NCBI GenBank assembly: GCA_016931225.1
Contig: JAFGFE010000026.1
Location: 109,317 to 173,316, forward strand
Direction: 5' to 3'
Length of the DNA stretch: 64,000 bases
Source: Candidatus Zymogenaceae bacterium
GTDB lineage: Bacteria; Desulfobacterota; Zymogenia; Zymogenales; Zymogenaceae
Below the pieces are notes generated by a model. The model worked only from the letters and a program-made list of their open reading frames with translations, had not been told where the DNA came from and did not search any database. Below are positions 20,220 through 29,790 of the stretch, piece after piece; within the stretch, counting starts at the first letter, position 1; the number at the start of each line of letters is the position of its first letter. The position numbers and the translations under genes were made by a program.

Positions 20220-20519
20220 ATGGAAATCACTGAGGTCAAGGTATTTCCCGTCAACGAGGAACGGTTGAAGGCGTATGCGACGATTACCTTTGATGACTGT
20301 TTCATCATCAGAGATTTGAAAATAATCAACGGCAACAGCGGTCTCTTTGTGGCCATGCCCAGCAAGAAAAGAAAGGACGGCACATTTCGAGATACCGCCC
20401 ACCCTCTCAATAATGAAACAAGAGAAAAAATTGAGACAGTGGTAATCCAGGAGTACGAGAAAGAGCTTGAGAAGATGGAGGTAGAGGGCCCCAGCGATTA
20501 TAACGAGGATATGATATAA
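20220..20519 (+). CDS. spoVG: SpoVG family nucleic-acid-binding regulator
   Basis: A 99-residue SpoVG protein. MEITEVKVFPV at the start, LKAYATITFDDCFIIRDLKII and the GLFVAMPSKKRKDGTFRDTAHPL block are diagnostic. SpoVG was named for a sporulation phenotype in Bacillus, but the family occurs widely in non-sporulating bacteria and binds DNA and RNA site-specifically. The start at ATG 20220 follows GGAGG; the longer TTG frame would consume that site. It lies between ispE and the tRNA-Gln/prs genes, matching the Bacillus order ispE-spoVG-prs. Confidence 0.96.
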   Translation: MEITEVKVFPVNEERLKAYATITFDDCFIIRDLKIINGNSGLFVAMPSKKRKDGTFRDTAHPLNNETREKIETVVIQEYEKELEKMEVEGPSDYNEDMI

Positions 20520-20631
20520 CCGGAGTGAGGCCCAGAGGGGCATCCTGACGTTTCGATGAGACGCCGTTGATCCATGTTATGGGTGCGCACTATTCGAATC
20601 GAATTGATGCGGCATAAAGAAAAGAAACAGG

Positions 20632-20706
20632 TGGGGTGTCGACAAGCGGTAAGTCACGGGATTTTGGATCCCGCATTCGGAGGTTCGAATCCTCCCACCC
20701 CAGCCA
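20632..20706 (+). tRNA. tRNA-Gln (anticodon TTG)
   Basis: A complete cloverleaf is seen: acceptor TGGGGTG pairing with CACCCCA, D arm with AAGCGGTAAGTC, anticodon stem CGGGA/TCCCG around loop TTTTGGA (anticodon TTG), and T arm GGAGG-TTCGAAT-CCTCC. The 3' CCA is encoded. It sits between spoVG and prs. Confidence 0.97.
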
Positions 20707-20754
20707 AATAAGTCATATACGTAACAGAGAAATAGAGCAGACAAAGCAGGAGCA

Positions 20755-21696
20755 GTGAAGAAAATCAGAGTTTTTACCGGTAACGCAAATCCGATCATGG
20801 CCCGGGAAATATGCGATTCGCTGGGAATCCCTCTGGGCAGGGCCGAGGTGTCTCTTTTTGCCGACGGCGAATCTTCTGTGGAAATTCATGAGAGCGTGCG
20901 GGGCATGCAGGCATTCGTGATACAGTCCACCTGTCCCCCGGTCAACAACAACCTCATGGAACTGTTGATAATGATCGACGCCTTGAAACGGGCGTCGGCG
21001 GAGGAGATCACCGCGGTGATCCCCTATTACGGATACGGGAGACAGGATCGGAAGGTCTTTCCCCGGGCGCCAATCACCGCGAAGCTGGTGGCGGATCTGA
21101 TCGAAACCGCGGGCGCCGACCGGGTGATCTCCATGGAGATGCACGCGGGGCAGATCCAGGGATTTTTCAATATACCGGTGGATCATCTCTATTCCTCACC
21201 GGTGATGATAGAGTTTTTACGGGCAAACTACGGCAATGATATGGTCATCGTCTCGCCGGATTCCGGCGGCGTGGAGCGTGCTCGGGCGTATGCCAGACGA
21301 CTGAGAGTGGGGCTGGCGATCATCGACAAGCGACGGGCGGGACCCAACGTGGCGGAGATCATGCATATCGTGGGAGAAGTGGAGGGAAAGAACGCCATCA
21401 TTCTGGATGATATGGTGGATACCGCCGGTACCCTTGTGGGAGCGGCCCAGGCTTTGATGGATAACGGGGCGAACCGCGTGCTCGCGGCGTGCACCCATCC
21501 GGTTCTCTCGGGGCCAGCGCTTGATCGCATTGATGATTCTGTGATTGAGGAGCTGGTGGTGACGAACACCATTCCCCTGGGAGAGCGGGCATCGAAATCG
21601 AAGAGAATACAGGCATTATCCGTCTCCGTTATCTTTGCGGAGGCGATCAAAAGAGTATACGAGCGGGGTTCAGTCAGCGAGTTGTTTCTGGATTAA
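20755..21696 (+). CDS. prs: ribose-phosphate pyrophosphokinase
   Basis: This enzyme makes PRPP from ribose 5-phosphate and ATP for nucleotide, His and Trp synthesis. The 313-residue protein has the N-terminal VFTGNANP, the catalytic flexible-loop region YYGYGRQDRKVFPRAPITAKLVA, and the PRPP-binding motif (IILDDMVDTAGT) that is the family signature. Length is normal. The start is GTG 20755 with AGGAG seven bases upstream. It lies 48 bases after tRNA-Gln and before rplY, the conserved prs-ctc-pth order. Confidence 0.97.
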   Translation: MKKIRVFTGNANPIMAREICDSLGIPLGRAEVSLFADGESSVEIHESVRGMQAFVIQSTCPPVNNNLMELLIMIDALKRASAEEITAVIPYYGYGRQDRKVFPRAPITAKLVADLIETAGADRVISMEMHAGQIQGFFNIPVDHLYSSPVMIEFLRANYGNDMVIVSPDSGGVERARAYARRLRVGLAIIDKRRAGPNVAEIMHIVGEVEGKNAIILDDMVDTAGTLVGAAQALMDNGANRVLAACTHPVLSGPALDRIDDSVIEELVVTNTIPLGERASKSKRIQALSVSVIFAEAIKRVYERGSVSELFLD

Positions 21697-21795
21697 CAAC
21701 AGTATCGGTGAATTTCACCCCGCCGTACAGAAAATTTTTGGTAAATGTCGGGGGCTTACACAGCCCTCTTTCATTGGAATGAAGAGAGAAGACAG

Positions 21796-22473
21796 ATGGA
21801 AATCGGTGAACTGAACGTACAAATGAGAGAAACCGTCGGCAAGGGACCGGCCCGAAAGCTCCGGGAAGAGGGGCTTGTGCCCGGTGTTGTGTATGGACAA
21901 AATGTGGAAGCCACAAAGATTATCATCGATCCGGCGGACATCAAGAAGGGTATCCGAACCCAGGGCGGCGCAAACCCGCTCTTTACGATCGTAGCCGAGG
22001 GTGAGGGCGCGAAGAACATCAACGGCAAGACGGTTGTTGTCAGGGAAATACAGCTCAACCCGATAAATTACGGCTATCTCCATGTGGACCTGGTGAGTAT
22101 AGACGTCAAGCAGGAAATCACCGTCGAGGTGTCCCTAAACTACACCGGCAAGGCCGAAGGCGTGAAGGCGGGCGGCATCCTCCAGGAAATCAGACGGGTC
22201 GTCGAGTTGACCTCGCTGCCGGTGAATATTCCCCGCTCGATAGACGTGGACGTGACCGCAATGAAAATCGGGGATTCGCTTCACCTTGAGGATATAACGC
22301 TTCCCGAGGGGTGTCGTGTGGATACCGATATCAACTTCACCCTCGCGACCATCGCGGCGCCGAGAGGGCTTGAGGAAGCCGTGGAAGAGGGGGCCGCCGA
22401 AGAGCTTGTCGAGGGTGAAGAGGCCCCTGCGGAAACCGCAGAGGAACCCGAGACCCCCGAAGTCGAGGAATAG
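21796..22473 (+). CDS. rplY: 50S ribosomal protein L25 (CTC form)
   Basis: L25 binds 5S rRNA. This is the long CTC form: an N-terminal L25 domain (MEIGELNVQMRETVGKGPARKLREEG, GLVPGVVYG) and the C-terminal TL5-type beta domain (LPVNIPRSIDVDVTAMKIGDS). An acidic Glu/Ala-rich tail (from about residue 195) follows, as often seen. The start is set at 21796 from the family N-terminus; the 17 codons upstream look non-coding. It lies between prs and pth. There are 225 residues. Confidence 0.95.
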   Translation: MEIGELNVQMRETVGKGPARKLREEGLVPGVVYGQNVEATKIIIDPADIKKGIRTQGGANPLFTIVAEGEGAKNINGKTVVVREIQLNPINYGYLHVDLVSIDVKQEITVEVSLNYTGKAEGVKAGGILQEIRRVVELTSLPVNIPRSIDVDVTAMKIGDSLHLEDITLPEGCRVDTDINFTLATIAAPRGLEEAVEEGAAEELVEGEEAPAETAEEPETPEVEE

Positions 22474-22651
22474 ACATCCGAAAAGCGGGACGACGGCCGG
22501 GAATCATCATCTCCCGGACCGTACGGGATGGAGTTCTCCTCCGTATCGAACGAGGGGTGAAAAAGATCGAGGGGTGCCGAACAATAAATATATTATGCGG
22601 CGTCCCCGGAACAGGTTTTCACCCATCACCCGTCGATGAAAAGGCGTGCAG

Positions 22652-23215
22652 ATGAAGGCCGTATTCGGTCTGGGAAATCCGGGTGATACGTATGCGAACA
22701 CACGGCATAACATCGGATTTTTCGTCGTGGATGCGCTGGCGGAGTTGGTCGGCGTGAGGCTCTCCAAAAAGAAGTTCTCGGCCAAAACCGGGGAGATACA
22801 TATCGGCGGAGAGCGGGTGTTCGTCGCCAAGCCTCAGACCTTTATGAATATATCGGGTCGGTCCGTCGCCCAGGCGGCCGGATTTTTTCGGTTGGAGGCG
22901 AGCGACATCATCGTGGTATACGATGACATGGATCTTGATTTCGGGAAGCTGCGCATCAGACCGGGAGGAGGCGCCGGCGGTCACCGGGGCGTGAAGTCGA
23001 TCATCGACCAGTTGGGAGACGCCGACTTCACCCGGGTGAGGATCGGCATCGGAAGGCCGGAGGGATCGGACGGCAGCGCCGTCGGTCACGTGCTCGGTGC
23101 TTTTTCGAAAGGCGAGCGGGCGGGCCTTGATGAGATCATCGATCGGGCGGTTGATGCGGTGAGAACTATTATTATCAGCGGCACAAATGTGGCAATGAAT
23201 CAATACAATGGGTAA
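22652..23215 (+). CDS. pth: peptidyl-tRNA hydrolase
   Basis: Pth recycles tRNA from dropped-off peptidyl-tRNA. In 187 residues it shows the N-terminal [18 protein letters not shown] with the catalytic His (H of TRHN). [10 protein letters not shown] and [26 protein letters not shown](VKS) follow. Length is normal. ATG 22652 is preferred to GTG 22646 because AAGG then has normal spacing. It completes the prs-rplY-pth block; hppA starts 26 bases later. Confidence 0.97.
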   Translation: MKAVFGLGNPGDTYANTRHNIGFFVVDALAELVGVRLSKKKFSAKTGEIHIGGERVFVAKPQTFMNISGRSVAQAAGFFRLEASDIIVVYDDMDLDFGKLRIRPGGGAGGHRGVKSIIDQLGDADFTRVRIGIGRPEGSDGSAVGHVLGAFSKGERAGLDEIIDRAVDAVRTIIISGTNVAMNQYNG

Positions 23216-23241
23216 GATCTGAGACACGAGTCAGGAGGTAC

Positions 23242-25332
23242 ATGATGAACCACAAGGTGGCGTTTATTGCGCCGATTATAGGTCTTTTTGGGCTGTTGAT
23301 AGCCCTATTGATCTATCTCTTTATTAAAAAACAGGACGACGGAAATGAAATGATGCGGGACCTGGCCCAGCAGATACATGACGGTGCCATGGTCTTTCTT
23401 AAGAGGGAATACTCCATTCTCCTCGTATTTCTCGCCGTGATTGCGGTGCTTCTCGGTCTGTTTGTGGACACAAGCTGGAAGACCACAATATGCTACATCA
23501 CCGGCGCTTTCTCTTCCATGATCGCCGGATTCATCGGCATGAAGGCGGCGACCCGGGCGAACGTCAGGACGTCCCAGGCTGCGGCCACCGACGGTCTGGA
23601 AAAAGCGCTGACCGTATCGTTTATGGGCGGCGTGGTGATGGGTCTTGCGGTGGCGAGTTTGGGACTCTTCGGCGTGGGACTGTTTTTCATCCTCTTCGGC
23701 AGGCCTGACACGGCCCTCTATATCAACGGCTTCGCCATGGGCGCCAGCTCCATCGCCCTGTTTGCCAGGGTCGGCGGCGGTATCTACACCAAGAGCGCCG
23801 ACGTGGGCGCAGACCTGGTGGGCAAGGTCGAGGCGGGCATCCCTGAAGACGACCCGAGAAACCCGGGCGTCATCGCCGACAATGTGGGCGACAACGTGGG
23901 CGACATCGCCGGCATGGGCGCGGATATCTTCGAGTCCTATGTGGGCGCCATCATCGCAACGGTTGCCATCGCCGCCACGGCGACGATAGCAACCCTCGAA
24001 AGCGTGGTCAGCTCCGGTATCGTGATAGACGATACGACCGTAGAAGGCCTCAAGCTCAATCTGATGGCGCTACCCATCGTGATTGTGGCCTTCGGCCTGA
24101 TCTGCTCGCTGGTGGGCATCTGGTCGGTGAAGATCTTCCGCAAGATCGGCCCCGCAGAAACCCTCAGGTACTCCACGTTCCTGGCGGCGGCCCTCTTCTT
24201 GGTGGGCGACTATTTCATCGCCAAGGCATTCGGCAGCACCGGTGCCTTCGTGGCGATCCTCTCCGGGAGCCTGGCGGGTGTGCTCATCGGCCTGGTGACC
24301 GAATGGTACACCTCTGATAACCAGTGGTTTACCAAGAACGTCCCGGTCCTTCGCGTGGCAGAGGCGTCCTCCACAGGACCCGCTACCAACATCATCACCG
24401 GTCTCGCCCTGGGGATGGAATCGACGATCGTTCCGCTTCTCATCATCTGCGTCGCGACGCTCCTTTCCTACTACTTCGCGGGTATCTACGGCATCGGCAT
24501 CGCCGCCGTGGGTATGCTCGGTACGGTGGGAATCACCATGAGCGTGGACGCCTACGGCCCCGCGGCGGACAACGCCGGCGGCATCACCGAGATGGCGGGT
24601 CTGGGCGAGAACGTCAGAAAGATCACCGACAACCTGGACGCCCTGGGCAACACCACGGCGGCCCTGGGCAAGGGATTCGCCATCGGCTCCGCGGCCCTGA
24701 CGGCCCTGGCCCTCTTTACCGCCTACACCCAGGCGTCTGGTCTTACGGTCATCGACCTGATTTCACCGATGGTGGTGGTGGGCCTCCTCATCGGCGCGAT
24801 GATTCCCTTCTTCATCGGCTCCCGCACCATGACCGCCGTCGGCAAGGCCGCCATGCACATGGTTGAGGAGATCCGGCGTCAGTTCAGGGAAATCCCCGGC
24901 ATTATGGAAGGAAAGGGCAAGCCCGATCCGGCCAAGTGCGTGGATATCGCCACCAAGGCGTCGCTCCGCTATATGATCATTCCGGGTCTCGTAGCGGTCA
25001 TTATGCCCCCGCTGGTCGGCTTCATTCTGGGCAAGCAGGCCCTGGGAGGCATGCTGGCCGGCGCCACGGCGACCGGTGTTCTGATGGCCCTGTTCATGGC
25101 AAACGGCGGCGCCATCTGGGATAACGCCAAGAAGTACATTGAGAGCGGCGCTCAGGGCGGCAAGGGCTCTGATGCTCACAAGGCCGCGGTCGTGGGTGAC
25201 ACGGTCGGCGACCCCTTCAAGGACACGTCCGGCCCGTCCATGAACATTCTCATCAAGCTGATGAGCGTTGTCTCTCTGGTCATCGCGCCGGTGCTGGCAA
25301 ACGTCGAAGGAGTGCTTTCAAAGCTGTTCTAA
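23242..25332 (+). CDS. hppA: membrane-bound ion-translocating pyrophosphatase
   Basis: This enzyme couples PPi hydrolysis to H+ or Na+ export. The 696-residue protein has about 16 membrane segments. The substrate motif [22 protein letters not shown] and the following [21 protein letters not shown] are intact, as is the C-terminal [22 protein letters not shown]. At the K+-determining site the sequence is [10 protein letters not shown], with Ala rather than Lys, which in this family indicates a K+-dependent enzyme. Na+ versus H+ specificity is not decided by what I can see. AGGAGG precedes ATG 23242. It is followed by a terminator. Such pumps are common in energy-limited anaerobes. Confidence 0.96.
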   Translation: MMNHKVAFIAPIIGLFGLLIALLIYLFIKKQDDGNEMMRDLAQQIHDGAMVFLKREYSILLVFLAVIAVLLGLFVDTSWKTTICYITGAFSSMIAGFIGMKAATRANVRTSQAAATDGLEKALTVSFMGGVVMGLAVASLGLFGVGLFFILFGRPDTALYINGFAMGASSIALFARVGGGIYTKSADVGADLVGKVEAGIPEDDPRNPGVIADNVGDNVGDIAGMGADIFESYVGAIIATVAIAATATIATLESVVSSGIVIDDTTVEGLKLNLMALPIVIVAFGLICSLVGIWSVKIFRKIGPAETLRYSTFLAAALFLVGDYFIAKAFGSTGAFVAILSGSLAGVLIGLVTEWYTSDNQWFTKNVPVLRVAEASSTGPATNIITGLALGMESTIVPLLIICVATLLSYYFAGIYGIGIAAVGMLGTVGITMSVDAYGPAADNAGGITEMAGLGENVRKITDNLDALGNTTAALGKGFAIGSAALTALALFTAYTQASGLTVIDLISPMVVVGLLIGAMIPFFIGSRTMTAVGKAAMHMVEEIRRQFREIPGIMEGKGKPDPAKCVDIATKASLRYMIIPGLVAVIMPPLVGFILGKQALGGMLAGATATGVLMALFMANGGAIWDNAKKYIESGAQGGKGSDAHKAAVVGDTVGDPFKDTSGPSMNILIKLMSVVSLVIAPVLANVEGVLSKLF

Positions 25333-25357
25333 AAAACACTCTCGTGTAAAAAACAAA

Positions 25358-25389
25358 AAGGGGCGGTGATGGACACCGTCCCTTTTTTT
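25358..25389 (+). terminator. rho-independent terminator after hppA
   Basis: An 11-bp stem (AAGGGGCGGTG against CACCGTCCCTT, one G-T pair) with a 5-base loop is followed by TTTTT. It ends the long housekeeping run. Confidence 0.8.
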
Positions 25390-25710
25390 GTTGTATGGAG
25401 GATCGAATATACTCCGCTCGCCGTCAGAAAGGGGGAGGAACCCCTCGGCACTATCTTAAAAGCGGATGTGCGGGGAATATCTTTTCCTTCGTAAAACGGA
25501 TAACGATTTCTGTGGGCGACGGGCGGGCGCCGCACCCGGCGGGGTCGGAATCCCCCGGTGATTTAAACGAAGCGGCGGGACGACGCCGGCCCTCCCGTTC
25601 CATCCCCCTTCCCCCAACTTTCACATAATCGCTTTCTTTTTCAACTACTCCCCACACGTCGCGGGTGAAACGTGCGGGACAGGACGCCCAGCCGGCGTTG
25701 AATGGGGACC
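25390..25710. other. intergenic region without a recognised feature
   Basis: Between the hppA terminator and the end of the convergent lipoprotein gene I see no gene with family resemblance. Short open frames exist on both strands but their products are Pro/Arg-rich, as expected for chance frames in GC-rich DNA. Confidence 0.5.
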
Positions 25711-26475
25711 CTACGGTGAGTCCTTCACTTCGATGATGGTGCCTACGTCGTCTATAATGATGTGTGTGAAGTCTTCCGATTCCTTGTACCCGACCGACAC
25801 ATGCCAGGTGGGGTTTTTCTCGAACCGGAGATAGACGATGGACACCCAGAACTCCCGGGCCGTATCAAGCTCAGGAAACGACATTGATGTCATCGCGGCC
25901 TTCAGCGCGCCGTCATAGCCGAGGGTCGGGGCGACGCGTGTCTCGAGACGCCTTTTGATCTCGGTTTCGTCACGCCCTTTCAGCGCATCCCTGACGCGGT
26001 CGAAGTAAGTCTCGGTCATGACGATCGTCCGGGTGTTGTCGTCTATCACGTATTCCGCGATAATGGTATCCTTGATCATCAAACGCACGCCCCACAGGGC
26101 GTTTTGCGGGCGATTGCCGACCATCATCTTGGGGAACGCCTCCAGGATCTCGTCTTGTTCGAATTCCGGAGACGAGGCCGCAAGAGACACCACCTCCAGC
26201 ACGTCCATGTTCATCTTTTTGGCATCACCGGTCGGGGGCGCGGAAGGAAGGGCCGTATCGCCCGGTCCCGGGGGTACGCCGGGTTCGGGGGTCGGGACCG
26301 GTTCGGGAGCGGGGGAAGGATCGGCGGTATCCGTCGGCGCCGGCGCGGCGCCTTCGGTGGTGTCTTCGATGATTATTTTCAACTCATCGTTGTCCGTGCC
26401 GCACCCGGCCCAGAACAATATGAATCCGAGGAAAGCAGCCAGGAGTATGAGACACATACGTCGTGTCGATTTCAT
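25711..26475 (-). CDS. lipoprotein with proline-rich linker, unknown function
   Basis: A 254-residue predicted lipoprotein: basic start, hydrophobic segment and lipobox WAGC (Cys25). A low-complexity Pro/Ala/Thr linker (about residues 43-80, with repeated PEPVP-type units) holds a C-terminal globular domain away from the membrane. That domain (about 85-254) has mixed alpha/beta character and contains no motif I recognise. Its start overlaps the stop of the upstream HAMP-cyclase gene in an ATGA, so the two are translationally coupled and probably act together, perhaps with the lipoprotein as periplasmic partner of the cyclase sensor domain (inference). Confidence 0.75.
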   Translation of the reverse strand: MKSTRRMCLILLAAFLGFILFWAGCGTDNDELKIIIEDTTEGAAPAPTDTADPSPAPEPVPTPEPGVPPGPGDTALPSAPPTGDAKKMNMDVLEVVSLAASSPEFEQDEILEAFPKMMVGNRPQNALWGVRLMIKDTIIAEYVIDDNTRTIVMTETYFDRVRDALKGRDETEIKRRLETRVAPTLGYDGALKAAMTSMSFPELDTAREFWVSIVYLRFEKNPTWHVSVGYKESEDFTHIIIDDVGTIIEVKDSP

Positions 26476-27920
26476 GAATCGCCTCCGGTCGGTTTGATGT
26501 CTATGACGTCGAAGATGCGCACCTGGCGCAGGATGCCCTTGAGGGCCTGGGGAGGGAGCTCCCGGGCGGTGATGCGCCCTCCCGTCTTTCGATACGTGCT
26601 TTCGCTGATGAGTATCTGTCCCGGCAGGGTGACCGATTCCAGGCGCTGGGCCACGTTGACGGTGTCGCCGATGACGGTATACTCCATCTTTTTTTCGGAG
26701 CCGACGGTGCCCGCCACCGCCTCGCCCGTGTTTATACCCACTCCCATATTGATGGGGGGTTTGTTTTCGGCCTTCCTCCGCCTATTGACGGCGACCAGCG
26801 CCCGCTGCATCTCGTATGCCGCCAGCACGGCCCTCAGGGCGGGATTTTTCTGATCCAGCGGCGCGTTCCAGAACGCCATGACCGCGTCGCCGATGAACTT
26901 GTCCAGCACGCCCTCGTACTTGAAGATGATATCGATCATCACAGAGAAGTAATCGTTCAGGGTGGAAACCAGCTCCACCGGGGGGGTCTCCTCGGCCATG
27001 CGGGCAAACCCCCTGATGTCCGAAAACAGGACCGTCACCTCCCGCTTTTCCCCGGTCAGAATGATATCGTCCTTCTGTGAGAGGATCTTTTCCGCCACCT
27101 CCCGGGTGACGTATCGCTTGAATGTATCCTTGATGAACTCCCGTTCCTTCAGGCCGTCGGCCATGCCGTTGAAGGTGTCGGCGAGAAACCCGATTTCGTC
27201 GCCTGTGATCACGGCGACCTTCCGGGAAAAATCGCCGTCGGCCACCGACTCCATGCCGAGCACTAGATCGTGTATGGGATCGGTGAGCCTCTTTGCCAAA
27301 AGATACGAGCACGCCACCGCCGCGGCGATGAGGACGAGCGTGATCAGAACCGCCTTGAGGACCGTATTCAGAAGAATGCTCTTGTACAGGTTCAAAAGGT
27401 AATACCCGAGGTAGATGGTCGAGGTGACTGTTCCTGTCTCTTTGTCCGTGATCTCCACCTCCACCTTTCTCAGGCCGTGGACATCCCGATCCAAAAGCTC
27501 CTGGGGGGCGGTCACATCGCCCCCCTCACCCTCGATATGCACCCGGGGGTTGCCGGTGGAAACGATGAAACGGCCTTCATCGTCGGCGATGATCACGTAG
27601 ACCAGGTCGAGGTTGTATTCTTTCGTGTCGAACCTGACCGTGTAGAGGGACCGGACCCATCCGTCCAGAGCCTTGACGGGCATGCTGTCCATGGCAAGCT
27701 TGATCATGGCGGCGGTATTGGCCATGCGGAGATCGGCGTCGTCTTTCTTCTGGTTTATCTCCCGTCTGACGGTGATGGCAGTGGCCAGCACCATGGATAT
27801 CGTCACCAGGATCGACGCCAGCAGGGCGATCTTGTACGTCAGGCTCAGTCCGGGCGTTTTCTTTTGCCCCGCAACCTTTTTTTTCGGCGTGACGATGGGA
27901 GTTTTCGGCGTGTGTGCCAT
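26472..27920 (-). CDS. membrane class III adenylate cyclase with HAMP domain
   Basis: A 482-residue sensor cyclase. After a basic N-terminus (KKKVAGQKK) comes a first membrane segment (IALLASILVTISMVLATAI), then a periplasmic domain of about 140 residues. A second segment (TVLKAVLITLVLIAAAVACSYL), a HAMP linker (KRLTDPIHDLVLGMESVADGDFSRKV) and the cyclase domain follow. The cyclase has metal aspartates in FSDIRGF and DKFIGDAVMAFW and the adenylate-type Lys/Asp pair in KKMEYTVIGDTVNVA. The start at 27920 has GAGG upstream; 22 upstream codons are dropped. It is the first gene of an operon with the coupled lipoprotein. It probably makes cAMP in response to a periplasmic cue. Confidence 0.9.
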   Translation of the reverse strand: MAHTPKTPIVTPKKKVAGQKKTPGLSLTYKIALLASILVTISMVLATAITVRREINQKKDDADLRMANTAAMIKLAMDSMPVKALDGWVRSLYTVRFDTKEYNLDLVYVIIADDEGRFIVSTGNPRVHIEGEGGDVTAPQELLDRDVHGLRKVEVEITDKETGTVTSTIYLGYYLLNLYKSILLNTVLKAVLITLVLIAAAVACSYLLAKRLTDPIHDLVLGMESVADGDFSRKVAVITGDEIGFLADTFNGMADGLKEREFIKDTFKRYVTREVAEKILSQKDDIILTGEKREVTVLFSDIRGFARMAEETPPVELVSTLNDYFSVMIDIIFKYEGVLDKFIGDAVMAFWNAPLDQKNPALRAVLAAYEMQRALVAVNRRRKAENKPPINMGVGINTGEAVAGTVGSEKKMEYTVIGDTVNVAQRLESVTLPGQILISESTYRKTGGRITARELPPQALKGILRQVRIFDVIDIKPTGGDS

Positions 27921-28371
27921 GGCGTGAATCCTCAATATATCCCGACGGCGAGCGGCCCCCGGTACCTGCGGGGATCGAGCATGCATGATATACTGGAGGC
28001 ATGATGGTGTGACGACGCCCCCGGTTTTCTGTGTAATCCGGGCGGCGAGGCCGATGATCCCGGTATGAGGCGAAAGGCGAACATACAGGTGTGAAAACGG
28101 CCGCCGGTTCCATCCGGTCGTATTCCCGGCGGGAGGGTGAAGGGGTATTCGCCGCGTCGTGCCCCCTTGATGAAAAATACCCTATACCGAAGAAAAAAGC
28201 AATGGATTGCAAAAAGAAAAATATTCATGTACTTTCCCCGGAATCGGGAGACGATGTCGGCCCGTTCGATCTCGGAAAGAGTCGGGAGTCGTCATCGGTG
28301 ATTGACAAGAGCGCTGGCAGGTGGTATGAACATATCCGAAAAACGTCGTCAATTATCTTGTTGGTACAACG
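27921..28371. other. divergent intergenic region
   Basis: These 450 bases separate the cyclase operon (minus) from the radical SAM cassette (plus). No gene is supported. The part around 28170-28240 is AT-rich. A promoter for the rightward genes is at 28302. Confidence 0.5.
28302..28330 (+). promoter_or_regulatory. sigma70-type promoter for the radical SAM cassette
   Basis: TTGACA (28302-28307) and TATGAA (28325-28330) are 17 bases apart, 42 bases upstream of the first start codon. Confidence 0.55.
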
Positions 28372-28824
28372 ATGAAACCGCCCAGAAAACTCAAGACCAC
28401 ACCGCTCGTTGTGGTGTTTTACAATCAGCCCATGTGGCAGGGGGATACCCGGGTGTTTTTCGACCGGGTGGACGACCTCCCGGCGGCCCTGGGGGAGTTT
28501 GAACCCTGGAGCATGACCATATACGCGGGCCCCGATTACCTCGTCAGCGAAGAAAGGGACGGGCCGGCGTACTGGCAGGCGAGATTCTTCCCCGATTACG
28601 GCTGCAAGTACCGGGGCATCCGGGTGCCGGATGAAAACGGCCGAGACATGATCTTCCCCCCCCTGGGCCCCGGCTTCTACCAGGACTGCATGTTTCCGGA
28701 AGGATTGAACTGGACCGACGAGGAGCATCGATTTTCGAAGATCAAATCCTTTCGCTTCGTCGAGCACCGGTTTTCCGTGTTCAATGAGTATCGACCGCCC
28801 CGATACCTGATATACGAGGGATAA
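28372..28824 (+). CDS. unknown protein of the radical SAM cassette
   Basis: A 150-residue soluble protein that I do not recognise. It is rich in aromatic residues and Pro, begins with a beta-type stretch (TTPLVVVFYNQPMWQGDTRVFFDRVDDLP), and has a single Cys in PGFYQDCMFPEG. It ends FRFVEHRFSVFNEYRPPRYLIYEG. No signal peptide or membrane segment. The stop lies 5 bases before the radical SAM gene, so the two are certainly one transcript. It could be a substrate, a recognition partner or an independent enzyme. The ATG lacks an obvious ribosome-binding site, so the exact start is uncertain. Confidence 0.7.
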   Translation: MKPPRKLKTTPLVVVFYNQPMWQGDTRVFFDRVDDLPAALGEFEPWSMTIYAGPDYLVSEERDGPAYWQARFFPDYGCKYRGIRVPDENGRDMIFPPLGPGFYQDCMFPEGLNWTDEEHRFSKIKSFRFVEHRFSVFNEYRPPRYLIYEG

Positions 28825-28829
28825 CTCCT

Positions 28830-29765
28830 ATGGAACACCTGACCATTTCACTGTTTCTGACGGTGCGCTGTTCGTCCCGGTGCCGTCACTGCGGCGCGTG
28901 GGAGACCCAGGCCGCCCGGGGGGACATGACGAAAGAGGAGATCTCCCGACTTGTGGCGATGCTGAAGGCGGTCCCCGCCGTCACCGCCGTGGGGATGACC
29001 GGGGGTGAGGTGTTCGTGGTGCGGGACCTCCTCCATCATGCGGTATCGGAGCTCCGGGAGGCGCATCTCCCCTACACATTCACCACCAACGCGTACTGGG
29101 CGAAAGATTTTGAGATGGCGAAGGAGACGCTTTCTGACTTTATCGATACCATCGGCATCGGCTTTTCCACCGATTCCTTCCACCAGGAGTATATCCCCCT
29201 GATGCGGGTGGTCAACGCCGTTCGGGCGGCCGAAGAGCTTTCGATCCCTTATAACATCCGGGTGACGACGGCGGTCGGCGACGACAAGGAGAAGATACTC
29301 ACAGATCTGATCGATGCGGGGATTCCGAACCCGGATGTGGTCGGATTCGCCCCGGTGATGTATCTCGGGCAGGCGAAGGACCGCATCTCTCCCGAGGAGT
29401 TCCCGGACGACAATCCGCTTCTCCCCTGCCTGTCGCTTCGGACCCCCTTCGTCTTTTCCGGGGGGGCGCTGTACGCCTGCTGCGGCGAGGCGGGCAATAT
29501 CCCGGGAGAGCATCCGCTCTATCTGGGGAACGTTTTTACCGACGGGCTGCTCCCCCTCTTTGCAAAATACGACACCGACTCCCTTCTCCGGGCGGTGTAC
29601 GACATCGGCCCCCGGGCGATGTGGGAGCTGTTGGGGGAGGAACCCACAGGCGAGCGGGAGCGGCTGCTGCTGCGATCGCCCTGCGGCACCTGTCGGCTCC
29701 TGTTTGAGGACGCCTCCCGAACAAAACGGGTGGAGCGGGTGGTGGAAAAAGCGGGTAACAAATGA
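28830..29765 (+). CDS. radical SAM protein with C-terminal auxiliary cysteines
   Basis: A 311-residue radical SAM enzyme. The [4Fe-4S] motif CSSRCRHC (C14, C18, C21) and the SAM-binding GMTGGEVF motif are intact. The C-terminal part carries further cysteines (PCLSLRTPF, YACCGEAGN, SPCGTCRLLF) spaced like a shortened SPASM/twitch domain that could bind an auxiliary cluster. Such enzymes often modify peptides or proteins. It is the middle gene of a three-gene cassette with an unknown 150-residue protein and a 53-residue charged helical protein. The reaction cannot be named from sequence. Confidence 0.88.
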   Translation: MEHLTISLFLTVRCSSRCRHCGAWETQAARGDMTKEEISRLVAMLKAVPAVTAVGMTGGEVFVVRDLLHHAVSELREAHLPYTFTTNAYWAKDFEMAKETLSDFIDTIGIGFSTDSFHQEYIPLMRVVNAVRAAEELSIPYNIRVTTAVGDDKEKILTDLIDAGIPNPDVVGFAPVMYLGQAKDRISPEEFPDDNPLLPCLSLRTPFVFSGGALYACCGEAGNIPGEHPLYLGNVFTDGLLPLFAKYDTDSLLRAVYDIGPRAMWELLGEEPTGERERLLLRSPCGTCRLLFEDASRTKRVERVVEKAGNK

Positions 29766-29790
29766 CGCCGACGGAAACAGCGGGAGAGGG

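Noticed and set aside
22500..22540. Short hairpin CCGGGA/TCCCGG after rplY
   Set aside because: Only 6 bp, without a T run; probably chance in GC-rich DNA.
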